A stretch of DNA of 64,000 nt from Euonymus europaeus (lineage: Eukaryota; Streptophyta; Magnoliopsida; Celastrales; Celastraceae): contig OY756964.1 in NCBI GenBank assembly GCA_963580455.1, positions 1,116,001-1,180,000 on the forward strand. The letters are read 5' to 3'. Under the pieces are notes generated by a model, which saw only the letters and a program-made list of their open reading frames with translations, was not told the DNA's origin and searched no databases. Positions 25,235 through 38,900 of this stretch are shown here, one piece after another; the first letter of the stretch is position 1; the number at the start of each line of letters is the position of its first letter. Position numbers and translations under genes: made by a program.

Positions 25235-26365
25235 CAGGATTGTAGAGCTCGAAAAGTAGTGTGAAATCAAGCTAAAAATCACCGAATTCAGAACCCGGAG
25301 TCAACGGATATTCATAAAACCGTTTACGTAAAGAAACCACATTTCGCGGCTAACTGGGTGAAACGAGACCTACTAGCCACGAGTTCTGAAATCGAAATCC
25401 GAAAACCCAGGATGGTAGAGCTCGAAAAGTAGTGTGAAATCAAGCTAAAAATCACCGAATTCAGAACTCGGAGTCAACGGATATTCATAAAACCGTTTAC
25501 GTAAAGAAACCACATTTCGCGGCTAACTAGGTGAAACGAGACCTACTAGCCACGAGTTGTGAAATCGAAATCCGAAAACCCAGGATTGTAGAGCTCGAAA
25601 AGTAGTGTGAAATCAAGCTAAAAATCACCGAATTCAGAACTCGGAGTCAACGGATATTCATAAAACCGTTTACGTAAAGAAACCACATTTCGCGGCTAAC
25701 TAGGTGAAACGAGACCAACTAGCCACGAGTTCTGAAATCAAAATCCAGAACACCAGGAACGTAGAGCTCGAAAAGTAGTATGAAATCAAGCTAAAAATCA
25801 CCGAATTCAGAACTCGGAGTCAACGGATATTCATAAAACCGTTTACGTAAGTAAACCACATTTCGCGGCTAACTAGGTGAAACGAGACCAACTAGCCACG
25901 AGTTCTGAAATCAAAATCCGAAACACCAGGCTCGTAGAGCTCGAAAATTAGTGTGAAATCAAGCTAAAAATCAACGAATTCAGAACTCGGAGTCAACCGA
26001 TATTCATAAAACCGTTTACGTAAAGAAACCACATTTCGCGGCTAACTAGGTGAAACGAGACCAACTAGCCACGAGTTCTGAAATAAAAATCCAAAACGCC
26101 AGGATTGTAGAGCTCGAAAAGTAGTGTGAAATCAAGCTAAAAATCACCGAATTCAGAACCCGGAGTCAACGGATATTCATAAAACCGTTTACGTAAAGAA
26201 ACCACATTTCGCGGCTAACTGGGTGAAACGAGACCTACTAGCCACGAGTTCTGAAATCGAAATCCGAAAACCCAGGATGGTAGAGCTCGAAAAGTAGTGT
26301 GAAATCAAGCTAAAAATCACCGAATTCAGAACTCGGAGTCAACGGATATTCATAAAACCGGTTAC
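25235..26365 (+). repeat. 5-monomer (865 bp) offset repeat
   Basis: About 25235-25500 matches about 26100-26365 at offset 865 (5 x 173). It shares GAACCCGGAG (25291, 26156), AACTGGGTGAAACGAG and CCAGGATGGTAG (about 25407, 26272). The similarity stops where the second copy has ACCGGTTACG. Only about 1.5 monomers are shared, so this looks like a short conversion tract or an eroded duplication. Confidence 0.6.
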
Positions 26366-26799
26366 GTAAAGAAACCACATTTCGCGGCTAACTAGGTGAA
26401 ACGAGACCTACTAGCTACGAGTTCTGAAATCAAAATCCAAAAACCCAGGATTGTAGAGCTCGAAAAGTAGTGTGAAATCAAGCTAAAAATCACCGAATTC
26501 AGAACTCGGAGTCAACGGGTATTCATAAAACCGTTTACGTAAAGAAACCACATTTCGCGGCTAACTAGGTGAAACGAGACCTACTAGCCACGAGTTCTGA
26601 AATCGAAATCCGAAAACTCAGGATTGTAGAGCTGGAAAAGTAGTGTGTAATCAAGCTAAAAATCACCTTATTCAGAACTCGGAGTCAACGGATATTCATA
26701 AAACCGTTTACGTAAAGAAACCACATTTCGCGGCTAAATAGGTGAAACGAGACCTACTAGCCACGAGTTCTGAAATCGAAATCCGAAAACCCAGGATTG

Positions 26800-29700
26800 T
26801 AGAGCTCGAAAAGTAGTGTGTAATCAAGCTAAAAATCACCGAATTCAGAACTCGGAGTCAACGGATATTCATAAAACCGTTTACGTAAAGAAACCACATT
26901 TCGCGGCTAAATAGGTGAAACGAGACCTACTAGCCACAAGTTCCGAAATCAAAATCCGAAATACCAAGATTGTAGAGCTCGAAAAGTAGTGTGAAATCAA
27001 GCTAAAAATCACCGAATTCAGAACTCGGAGTCAACGGATATTCATAAAACGGTTTACGTAAAGAAACCACATTTCGCGGCTAACTAGGTGAAACGAGACC
27101 AACTAGCCACGAGTTCTGAAATCAAAATCCGAAACACCAGGCTCGTAGAGCTCGAAAATTAGTGTGAAATCAAGCTAAAAATCAACGAATTCAGAACTCG
27201 GAGTCAACCGATATTCATAAAACCGTTTACGTAAAGAAACCACATTTCGCGGCTAACTAGGTCAAACGAGACCAACTAGCCACGAGTTCTGAAATGAAAA
27301 TCCGAAACTCCATAATCGTAGAGCTTGAAAATTAGTGTGAAATCAAGCTAAAAATTACCGAATTCATAACTCGGAGTCAACGGATATTCATAAAACCGTT
27401 TACGTAAAGAAACCACATTTCGCGGCTAACTAGGTGAAACGAGACCAACTAGCCACGAGTTCTGAAATAAAAATCCAAAACGCCAGGATCGTAGAGCTCG
27501 AAAAGTAGTGTGAAATAAAGCAAAAAATCACCGAATTCAGATCTCGGAGTCAACGGATATTCATAAAACCGTTTACGTAAAGAAACCACATTTCAAGGCT
27601 AACTAGGTGAAACGAGACCTACTAGCCACGAGTTCTGAAATCGAAATCCGAAAACCCAGGATTGTAAAGCTCGAAAAGTAGTGTGAAATCAAGCTAAAAA
27701 TCTCCGAATTCAGAACTCGGAGTCAACGGATATTCATAAACCGTTTACGTAAAGAAACCGCATTTCGCGGCTAACTAGGTGAAACGAGACCTACTAGCCA
27801 CGAGTTCTGAAATCGAAATCCGAAAACCCAGGATTGTAGAGCTCGAAAAGTAGTGTGAAATCAAGCTAAAAATCACCGAATTCAGAACTCGGAGTCAACG
27901 GATATTCATAAAACCGTTTACGTAAAGAAACCACATTTCGCGGCTAACTAGGTGAAACGAGACCAACTAGCCACGAGTTCTGAAATCAAAATTCAGAACA
28001 CCAGGAACGTAGAGCTCGAAAATTAGTGTGAAATCAAGCTAAAAATCACCGAATTCAGAACTCGGAGTCAACGGATATTCATAAAACCGTTTACGTAAAG
28101 AAACCACATTTCGCGGCTAACTAGGTGAAACGAGACCTACTAGCCACAAGTTCTGAAATCGAAATCTGAAAATCCAGGATTGTAGAGCTCGAAACGTAGT
28201 GTGAAATCAAGCTAAAAATCACTGAATTCAGAACTCGGAGTCAACGGATATTCATAAAACCGTTTACGTAAAGAAACCACATTTCGCGGCTAACTAGGTG
28301 AAACGAGACCTACTAGCCACGAGTTTTCAAATCAATATCCGAAAGACCAGGATTGTAGAGCTCGAAAAGTAGTGTGAAATCAAGCTAAAAATCAGCGAAT
28401 TCAGAACTCGGAGTCAACGGATATTCATAAAACCGTTTAGGTAAAGAAAACACATTTCGCGGCTAACTAGGTGAAACGAGACGTACTAGCCACGAGTTCT
28501 GAAATCGAAATCCGAAAACCAAGGATTGTAGAGCTCGAAAAGTAGTGTGAAATCAAGCTAAAAATCACCGAATTCAGAACTCGGAGTCAACGGATATTCA
28601 TAAAACCGTTTACAGAAAGAAACCACATTTCGCGGCTAACTAGGTGAAACGAGACTTACAAGCCATGAGTTCTGAAATAAAAATCCGAAACCCAGGATTG
28701 TAGAGCTCGAAAAGTAGTGTGAAATCAAGCTAAAAATCAGCGAATTCAGAACTCGGAGTCAACGGATATTCATAAAACCGTTTAGGTAAAGAAAACACAT
28801 TTCGCGGCTAACTAGGTGAAACGAGACCTACTAGCCACGAGTTCTGAAATCGAAATCCGAAAACCCAGGATTGTAGAGCTCGAAAAGTAGTGTGAAATCA
28901 AGCTAAAAATCACCGAATTCAGAACTCGGAGTCAACGGATATTCATAAAACCGTTTACAGAAAGAAACCACATTTCGCGGCTAACTAGGTGAAACGAGAC
29001 TTACAAGCCACGAGTTCTGAAATAAAAATCCGAAACGTAGGATTGTAGAGCTCGAAAAGTAGTGTGAAATCAAGCTAAAAATCACCGAATTCAGAACTCG
29101 GAGTCAACGGATATTCATAAAACCGTTTAAGTAAAGAAACCACATTTCGCGGCTAACTAGGTGAAGCGAGACCTACTAGCCACGAGTTCTGAAATCGAAA
29201 TCCGAAACGCTAGGATTGTAGAGCTTGAAAAGTAGTGTGAAATCAAGCTAAAAATCACCGAATTCAGAACTCGGAGTCAACGGATATTCATAAAACCGTT
29301 TACGTAAAGAAACCACATTTCGCGGCTAACTAGATGGAACGAGACCTACAAGCCACGAGTTCGGAAATCAAAATCCGAAACGCTAGGATTGTAGAGCTCG
29401 AAAATTAGTGTGAAACCAAGCTAAAAATCACCGAATTCAGAACTCGGAGTCAACGGATATTCATAAAACCGTTTACGTAAAGAAACCACATTTCGCGGCC
29501 AACTAGGTGAAACGAGGCCTACTAACCACGAGTTCTGAAATCGAAATCCGAAAACCCAGGATTGTAGAGCTCGAAAAGTAGTGTGAAATCAAACTAAAAA
29601 TCACCGAATTCAGAATTCGGAGTCAACGGATATTCATAAAATCGGTTACGTAAAGAAACCACATTTCGCGGCTAACTAGGTGAAACGAGACCTACTGGCC

Positions 29701-29930
29701 ACGAGTTCTGAAATCAAAATCCAAAAACCCAGGATTGTAGAGCTCGAAAAGTAGTGTGAAATCAAGCTAAAAATCACCGAATTCAGAACTCGGAGTCAAC
29801 AGATATTCATAAAACCGTTTACGTAAAGAAACCACATTTCGCGGCTAACTAGGTGGAACGAGACCTACAAGCCACGAGTTCTGAAATCAAAATCCGAAAC
29901 CCTAGGATTGTAGAGCTCGAAAAGTAGTGT
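26800..29930 (+). repeat. dispersed 3-kb block, copy 1 of 2
   Basis: This block matches about 39770-42899 at an offset of 12968-12969 bp (75 monomers, less the small deletions in between). Shared in order are ATACCAAGATTG, AAACGGTTTACG (27048, 40016), AACGAATTC with GTCAACCG, CATAATCGTAGAGCTTG, TTTCAAGGC, GTAAAGCTCG, TCTCCGAATTC (27701, 40669), GAGTTTTCAAATC (28321, 41290), TTAGGTAAAGAAAAC, TTACAGAAAG and GTGAAGCGAG. A one-base loss (TTCATAAACC, 27739) is present here but not in the other copy. The two copies are not adjacent: a 33-40 kb domain of different HOR structure separates them. Confidence 0.85.
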
Positions 29931-31308
29931 GAAATCAAGCTAAAAATCACCGAATTCAGAACTCGGAGTCAACGGATATTCATAAAACCGTTTACAGAAA
30001 GAAACCACATTTCGCGGCTAACTAGGTGAAACGAGACTTACAAGCCATGAGTTCTGAAATAAAAATCCGAAACGCAGGATTGTAGAGCTCGAAAAGTAGT
30101 GTGAAATCAAGCTAAAAATCAGCGAATTCAGAACTCGGAGTCAACGGATATTCATAAAACCGTTTAGGTAAAGAAAACACATTTCGCGGCTAACTAGGTG
30201 AAACGAGACCTACTAGCCACGAGTTCTGAAATCGAAATCCGAAAACCCAGGATTGTAGAGCTCGAAAAGTAGTGTGAAATCAAGCTAAAAATCACCGAAT
30301 TCAGAACTCGGAGTCAACGGATATTCATAAAACCGTTTACAGAAAGAAACCACATTTCGCGGCTAACTAGGTGAAACGAGACTTACAAGCCTCGAGTTCT
30401 GAAATAAAAATCCGAAACGCAGGATTGTAGAGCTCGAAAAGTAGTGTGAAATCAAGCTAAAAATCACCGAATTCCGAACTCGGAGTCAACGGATATTCAT
30501 AAAACCGTTTAAGTAAAGAAACCACATTTCGCGGCTAACTAGGTGAAGCGAGACCTACTAGCCACGAGTTCTGAAATCGAAATCCGAAACGCTAGGATTG
30601 TAGAGCTTGAAAAGTAGTGTGAAATCAAGCTAAAAATCACCGAATTCAGAACTCGGAGTCAACGGATATTCATAAAACCGTTTACGTAAAGAAACCACAT
30701 TTCGCGGCTAACTAGATGGAACGAGACCTACAAGCCACGAGTTCGGAAATCAAAATCCGAAACGCTAGGATTGTAGAGCTCGAAAATTAGTGTGAAATCA
30801 AGCTAAAAATCACCGAATTCAGAACTCGGAGTCAACGGATATTCATAAAACCGTTTACGTAAAGAAACCACATTTCGCGGCCAACTAGGTGAAACGAGGC
30901 CTACTAGCCACGAGTTCTGAAATCGAAATCCGAAAACCCAGGATTGTAGAGCTCGAAAAGTAGTGTGAAATCAAGCTAAAAATCACCGAATTCAGAATTC
31001 GGAGTCAACGGATATTCATAAAATCGGTTACGTAAAGAAACCACATTTCGCGGCTAACAAGGTGAAACGAGACCTACTGGCCACGAGTTCTGAAATCAAA
31101 ATCCAAAAACCCAGGATTGTAGAGCTCGAAAAGTAGTGTGAAATCAAGCTAAAAATCACCGAATTCAGAACTCGGAGTCAACAGATATTCATAAAACCGT
31201 TTACGTAAAGAAACCACATTTCGCGGCTAACTAGGTGGAACGAGACCTACAAGCCACGAGTTCTGAAATCAAAATCCGAAACCCTAGGATTGTAGAGCTC
31301 GAAAAGTA
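28545..31308 (+). repeat. 8-monomer (1382 bp) tandem duplication
   Basis: About 28545-29926 is repeated at 29927-31308 at offset 1382 (8 x 173 minus 2). The markers TTACAGAAAG (28611, 29993), AGCCATGAG, ATCAGCGAATTC, GTTTAGGTAAAG, GTGAAGCGAG, GAGTTCGGAAATC, GCGGCCAACTAGG, AAAATCGGTTACG, GTCAACAG and GAAACCCTAGG keep their order. Differences noticed include ACCCAGG against ACGCAGG (28690, 30072) and ACGTAGG against ACGCAGG. A third, partial copy begins at 31309 and breaks off after about one unit. The first copy is also part of the dispersed 3-kb block. Confidence 0.85.
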
Positions 31309-32059
31309 GTGTGAAATCAAGCTAAAAATCACCGAATTCAGAACTCGGAGTCAACGGATATTCATAAAACCGTTTACAGAAAGAAACCACATTTCGCGGC
31401 TAACTAGGTGAAACGAGACTTACAAGCCACGAGTTCTGAAATAAAAATCCGAAACGCAGGTTTGTAGAGCTCGAAAAGTAGTGTGAAATCAAGCTAAAAG
31501 TCACCGAATTCAGAACTCGGAGTCAACGGATATTCATAAAACCGTTTACGTAAAGAAACCACATTTCGCGGCTAACTAGGTGAAGCGAGACCTACTAGCC
31601 ACGAGTTCTGAAATCAAAATCCGAAACGCTAGGATTGTAGAGCTTGAAAAGTAGTGTGAAATCAAGCCAAAAATCACCGAATTCAGAACTCGGAGTCAAC
31701 GGATATTCATAAAACCGTTTACGTAAAGAAACCACATTTCGCGGCTAACTAGATGGAACGAGACCTACAAGCCACGAGTTCTGAAATCAAAATCCGAAAC
31801 CCTAGGATTGTAGAGCTCGAAAAGTAGTGTGAAATCAAGCTAAAAATCACCGAATTCAGAACTCGGAGTCAACGGATATTCATAAAACCGTTTACGTAAA
31901 GAAACCACATTTCGCGGCTAACTAGGTGAAACGAGACTTACAAGCCACGAGTTCTGAAATAAAAATCCGAAACGCAGGTTTGTAGAGCTCGAAAAGTAGT
32001 GTGAAATCAAGCTAAAAATCACCGAATTCAGAACTCGGAGTCAACGGATATTCATAAAA

Positions 32060-32900
32060 CCGTTTACGTAAAGAAACCACATTTCGCGGCTAACTAGGTG
32101 AAACGAGGCCTACTAGCCACGAGTTCTGAAATCGAAATCCGAAAACACAGGATTGTAGAGCTCGAAAAGTATTGTGAAATCAAGCTAAAAATCACCGAAT
32201 TCAGAATTCGGAGTCAACGGATATTCATAAAACCGGTTACGTAAAGAAACCACATTTCGCGGCTAACTAGGTGAAACGAGACCTACTAGCCACGAGTTCT
32301 GAAATCAAAATCCAAAAACCCAGGATTGTAGAGCTCGAAAAGTAGTGTGAAATCAAGCTAAAAATCAACGAATTCAGAACTCGGAGTCAACGGATAGTCA
32401 TAAAACCGTTTACGTAAAAAAACCACATTTCGCGGCTAACTAGGTGGAACGGGACCTACAAGCCACGAGTTCTGAAATAAAAATCCGAAACCCTAGGATT
32501 GTAGAGCTCGAAAAGTAGTGTGAAATCAAGCTAAAAATCACCGAATTCAGAACTCGGAGTCAACGGATATTCATAAAACCGTTTACGTAAAGAAACCACA
32601 TTTCGCGGCTAACTAGGTGAAACGAGGCCTACTAGCCACGAGTTCTGACATCGAAATCCGAAAACCCAGGATTGTAGAGCTCGAAAAGTAGTGTGAAATC
32701 AAGCTAAAAATCACCGAATTCAGAATTCGGAGTCAACGGATATTCATAAAACCGGTTACGTAAAGAAACCACATTTCGCGGCTAAGTAGGTGAAACGAGA
32801 CCTACTAGCCACGAGTTCTGAAATCAAAATCCAAAAACCCAGGATTGTAGAGCTCGAAAAGTAGTGTGAAATCAAGCTAAAAATCACCGAATTCAGAACT
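32060..32900 (+). repeat. 3-monomer (519 bp) offset repeat
   Basis: Units around 32107-32380 reappear around 32626-32900 at offset 519 (3 x 173), sharing CGAGGCCTAC (32104, 32623), AGAATTCGGAG, AAACCGGTTACG and CCAAAAACCC. Differences include AACACAGG against AACCCAGG, GTATTGTG against GTAGTGTG, and TTCTGACATC in the second copy. Confidence 0.6.
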
Positions 32901-32999
32901 TGGGTTCAACGGATATTCATAAAACCGTTTACGTAAAGAAACCACATTTCGCGGCTAACTAGGTGAAACGAGACCAACTAGCCACGAGTTCTGAAATCC

Positions 33000-35900
33000 A
33001 AATCCGAAACTCCATAATCGTAGAGCTTGAAAAGTAGTGTGAAATCAAGCTAAAAATCAACGAATTCAGAACTCGGAGTCAACGGATATTCATAAAACCG
33101 TTTACGTAAAGAAACCACATTTCGCGGCTAACTAGGTGAAACGAGACCAACTAGCCACGAGTTCTGAAATCAAAATCCGAAACACCAGGATCGTAGAGCA
33201 GGAAAAGTAGTGTGAAATAAAGCTAAAAATCACCGAATTCAGAACTCGGAGTCAACGGATATTCATAAAACCGTTTACGTAAAGAAACCACATTTCGCGG
33301 CTAACTAGGTGAAACGAGACCTACTAGCCACGAGTTCTGAAATCGAAATCCGAAAACCCAGGATTGTAGAGCTCGAAAAGTAGTGTGAAATAAAGCTAAA
33401 AATCACCGAAATCAGAACTCGGAGTCAACGGATATTCATAAAACCGTTCACGTAAAGAAACCACATTTCGCGGCTAACTAGGTGAAACGAGACCTACTAG
33501 CCACGAGTTCTGAAATCGAAATCCGAAAACCCAGGATTGTAGAGCTCGAAAAGTATTGTGTAATCAAGCTAAAAATCACCGAATTCAGAACTCGGAGTCA
33601 ACGGATATTCATAAAACCGTTTACGTAAAGAAACCACATTTCGCGGCTAAATAGGTGAAACGAGACCTACTAGCCACAAGTTCTGAAATCAAAATCCGAA
33701 ATACCAAGATTGTAGAGCTCGAAAAGTAGTGTGAAATCAAGCTAAAAATCACCGAATTCAGAACTCGGAGTCAACGGATATTCATAAAACGGTTTACGTA
33801 AAGAAACCACATTTCGCGGCTAACTAGGTGAAACGAGACCAACTAGCCACGAGTTCTGAAATCCAAATCCGAAACTCCATAATCGTAGAGCTTGAAAAGT
33901 AGTGTGAAATCAAGCTAAAAATCAACGAATTCAGAACTCGGAGTCAACGGATATTCATAAAACCGTTTACGTAAAGAAACCACATTTCGCGGCTAAATAG
34001 GTGAAACGAGACCTACTAGCCACAAGTTCTGAAATCAAAATCCGAAATACCAAGATTGTAGAGCTCGAAAAGTAGTGTGAAATAAAGCTAAAAATCACCG
34101 AATTCAGAACTCGGAGTCAACGGATATTCATAAAACCGTTTACGTAAAGAAACCACATTTCGCGGCTAACTAGGTGAAACGAGACCAACTAGCCACGAGT
34201 TCTGAAATCCAAATCCGAAACTCCATAATCGTAGAGCTTGAAAAGTAGTGTGAAATCAAGCTAAAAATCAACGAATTCAGAACTCGGAGTCAACGGATAT
34301 TCATAAAACCGTTTACGTAAAGAAACCACATTTCGCGGCTAACTAGGTGAAACGAGACCAACTAGCCACGAGTTCTGAAATCAAAATCCGAAACACCAGG
34401 ATCGTAGAGCAGGAAAAGTAGTGTGAAATAAAGCTAAAAATCACCGAATTCAGAACTCGGAGTCAACGGATATTCATAAAACCGTTTACGTAAAGAAACC
34501 ACATTTCGCGGCTAACTAGGTGAAACGAGACCTACTAGCCACGAGTTCTGAAATCGAAATCCGAAAACCCAGGATTGTAGAGCTCGAAAAGTAGTGTGAA
34601 ATAAAGCTAAAAATCACCGAATTCAGAACTCGGATTCAACGGATATTCATAAAACCGTTTACGTAAAGAAACCACATTTCGCGGCTAACTAGATGAAACG
34701 AGACCTACTAGCCACGAGTTCTGAAATCGAAATCCGAAAACCCAGGATTGTAGAGCTCGAAAAGTAGTGTGTAATCAAGCTAAAAATCACCGAATTCAGA
34801 ACTCGGAGTCAACGGATATTCATAAAACCGTTTACGTAAAGAAACCACATTTCGCGGCTAAATAGGTGAAACGAGACCTACTAGCCACAAGTTCTGAAAT
34901 CAAAATCCGAAATACCAAGATTGTAGAGCTCGAAAAGTAGTGTGAAATCAAGCTAAAAATCACCGAATTCAGAACTCGGAGTCAACGGATATTCATAAAA
35001 CGGTTTACGTAAAGAAACCACATTTCGCGGCTAACTAGGTGAAACGAGACCAACTAGCCACGAGTTCTGAAATCAAAATCCGAAACACTAGGCTCGTAGA
35101 GCTCGAAAATTAGTGTGAAATCAAGCTAAAAATCAACGAATTCAGAACTCGGAGTCAACCGATATTCATAAAACCGTTTACGTAAAGAAACCACATTTCG
35201 CGGCTAACTAGGTGAAACGAGACCAACTAGCCACGAGTTCTGAAATCAAAATCCGAAACACCAGGATCGTAGAGCAGGAAAAGTAGTGTGAAATAAAGCT
35301 AAAAATCACCGAATTCAGAACTCGGAGTCAACGGATATTCATAAAACCGTTTACGTAAAGAAACCACATTTCGCGGCTAACTAGGTGAAACGAGACCTAC
35401 TAGCCACGAGTTCTGAAATCGAAATCCGAAAACCCAGGATTGTAGAGCTCGAAAAGTAGTGTGAAATAAAGCTAAAAATCACCGAATTCAGAACTCGGAG
35501 TCAACGGATATTCATAAAACCGTTTACGTAAAGAAACCACATTTCGCGGCTAACTAGATGAAACGAGACCTACTAGCCACGAGTTCTGAAATCGAAATCC
35601 GAAAACCCAGGATTGTAGAGCTCGAAACGTAGTGTGTAATCAAGCTAAAAATCACCGAATTCAGAACTCGGAATCAACGGATATTCATAAAACCGTTTAC
35701 GTAAAGAAACCACATTTCGCGGCTAAATAGGTGAAACGAGACCTACTAGCCACAAGTTCTGAAATCAAAATCCGAAATACCAAGATTGTAGAGCTCGAAA
35801 AGTAGTGTGAAATCAAGCTAAAAATCACCGAATTCAGAACTCGGAGTCAACGGATATTCATAAAACGGTTTACGTAAAGAAACCACATTTCGCGGCTAAC

Positions 35901-38900
35901 TAGGTGAAACGAGACCAACTAGCCACGAGTTCTGAAATCAAAATCCGAAACACTAGGCTCGTAGAGCTCGAAAATTAGTGTGAAATCAAGCTAAAAATCA
36001 ACGAATTCAGAACTCGGAGTCAACCGATATTCATAAAACCGTTTACGTAAAGAAACCACATTTCGCGGCTAACTAGGTGAAACGAGACCAACTAGCCACG
36101 AGTTCTGAAATCAAAATCCGAAACACTAGGCACGTAGAGCTTGAAAATTAGTGTGAAATCAAGCTAAAAATCAACGAATTCAGAACTCGGAGTCAACCGA
36201 TATTCATAAAACCGTTTACGTAAAGAAACCACATTTCGCGGCTAACTAGGTCAAATGAGACCAACTAGCCACGAGTTCTGAAATGAAAATCCGAAACTCC
36301 ATAATCGTAGAGCTTGAAAAGTAGTGTGAAATCAAGCTAAAAATCACCGAATTCAGAACTCGGAGTCAACGGATATTCATAAAACCGTTTACGTAAAGAA
36401 ACCACATTTCGCGGCTAACTACGTGAAACGAGACCAACTAGCCACGAGTTCTGAAATCAAAATCCGAAACACCAGGATCGTAGAGCAGGAAAAGTAGTGT
36501 GAAATAAAGCTAAAAATCACCGAATTCAGAACTCGGAGTCAACGGATATTCATAAAACCGTTTACGTAAAGAAACCACATTTCGCGGCTAACTAGGTGAA
36601 ACGAGACCAACTAGCCACGAGTTCTGAAATCCAAATCCGAAACTCCATAATCGTAGAGCTTGAAAAGTAGTGTGAAATAAAGCTAAAAATCACCGAATTC
36701 AGAACTCGGAGTCAACGGATATTCATAAAACCGTTTACGTAAAGAAACCACATTTCGCGGCTAACTAGGTGAAACGAGACCAACTAGCCACGAGTTCTGA
36801 AATCAAAATCCGAAACACCAGGATCGTAGAGCAGGAAAAGTAGTGTGAAATAAAGCTAAAAATCACCGAATTCAGAACTCGGAGTCAACGGATATTCATA
36901 AAACCGTTTACGTAAAGAAACCACATTTCGCGGCTAACTAGGTGAAACGAGACCTACTAGCCACGAGTTCTGAAATCGAAATCCGAAAACCCAGGATTGT
37001 AGAGCTCGAAAAGTAGTGTGAAATAAAGCTAAAAATCACCGAATTCAGAACTCGGAGTCAACGGATATTCATAAAACCGTTTACGTAAAGAAACCACATT
37101 TCGCGGCTAACTAGATGAAACGAGACCTACTAGCCACGAGTTCTGAAATCGAAATCCGAAAACCCAGGATTGTAGAGCTCGAAAAGTAGTGTGTAATCAA
37201 GCTAAAAATCACCGAATTCAGAACTCGGAGTCAACGGATATTCATAAAACCGTTTACGTAAAGAAACCACATTTCGCGGCTAAATAGGTGAAACGAGACC
37301 TACTAGCCACAAGTTCTGAAATCAAAATCCGAAATACCAAGATTGTAGAGCTCGAAAAGTAGTGTGAAATCAAGCTAAAAATCACCGAATTCAGAACTCG
37401 GAGTCAACGGATATTCATAAAACGGTTTACGTAAAGAAACCAGATTTCGCGGCTAACTAGGTGAAACGAGACCAACTAGCCACGAGTTCTGAAATCAAAA
37501 TCCGAAACACTAGGCTCGTAGAGCTCGAAAATTAGTGTGAAATCAAGCTAAAAATCAACGAATTCAGAACTCGGAGTCAACCGATATTCATAAAACCGTT
37601 TACGTAAAGAAACCACATTTCGCGGCTAACTAGGTCAAATGAGACCAACTAGCCACGAGTTCTGAAATGAAAATCCGAAACTCCATAATCGTAGAGCTTG
37701 AAAAGTAGTGTGAAATCAAGCTAAAAATCACCGAATTCAGAACTCGGAGTCAACGGATATTCATAAAACCGTTTACGTAAAGAAACCACATTTCGCGGCT
37801 AACTTGGTGAAACGAGACCAACTAGCCACGAGTTCTGAAATCCAAATCCGAAACTCCATAATCGTAGAGCTTGAAAAGTAGTGTGAAATCAAGCTAAAAA
37901 TCACCGAATTCAGAACTCGGAGTCAACGGATATTCATAAAACCGTTTACGTAAAGAAACCACATTTCGCGGCTAACTACGTGAAACGAGACCAACTAGCC
38001 ACGAGTTCTGAAATCAAAATCCGAAACACCAGGATCGTAGAGCAGGAAAAGTAGTGTGAAATAAAGCTAAAAATCACCGAATTCAGAACTCGGAGTCAAC
38101 GGATATTCATAAAACCGTTTATGTAAAGAAACCACATTTCGCGGCTAACTAGGTGAAACGAGACCAACTAGCCACGAGTTCTGAAATCCAAATCCGAAAC
38201 TCCATAATCGTAGAGCTTGAAAAGTAGTGTGAAATCAAGCTAAAAATCAACGAATTCAGAACTCGGAGTCAACGGATATTCATAAAACCGTTTACGTAAA
38301 GAAACCACATTTCGCGGCTAACTAGGTGAAACGAGACCAACTAGCCACGAGTTCTGAAATCAAAATCCGAAACACCAGGATCGTAGAGCAGGAAAAGTAG
38401 TGTGAAATAAAGCTAAAAATCACCGAATTTAGAACTCGGAGTCAACGGATATTCATAAAACCGTTTACGTAAAGAAACCACATTTCGCGGCTAACTAGAT
38501 GAAACGAGACCTACTAGCCACGAGTTCTGAAATCGAAATCCGAAAACCCAGGATTGTAGAGCTCGAAAAGTAGTGTGTAATCAAGCTAAAAATCACCGAA
38601 TTCAGAACTCGGAGTCAACGGATATTCATAAAACCGTTTACGTAAAGAAACCACATTTCGCGGCTAAATAGGTGAAACGAGACCTACTAGCCACAAGTTC
38701 TGAAATCAAAATCCGAAATACCAAGATTGTAGAGCTCGAAAAGTAGTGTGAAATCAAGCTAAAAATCACCGAATTCAGAACTCGGAGTCAACGGATATTC
38801 ATAAAACGGTTTACGTAAAGAAACCACATTTCGCGGCTAACTAGGTGAAACGAGACCAACTAGCCACGAGTTCTGAAATCAAAATCCGAAACACTAGGCT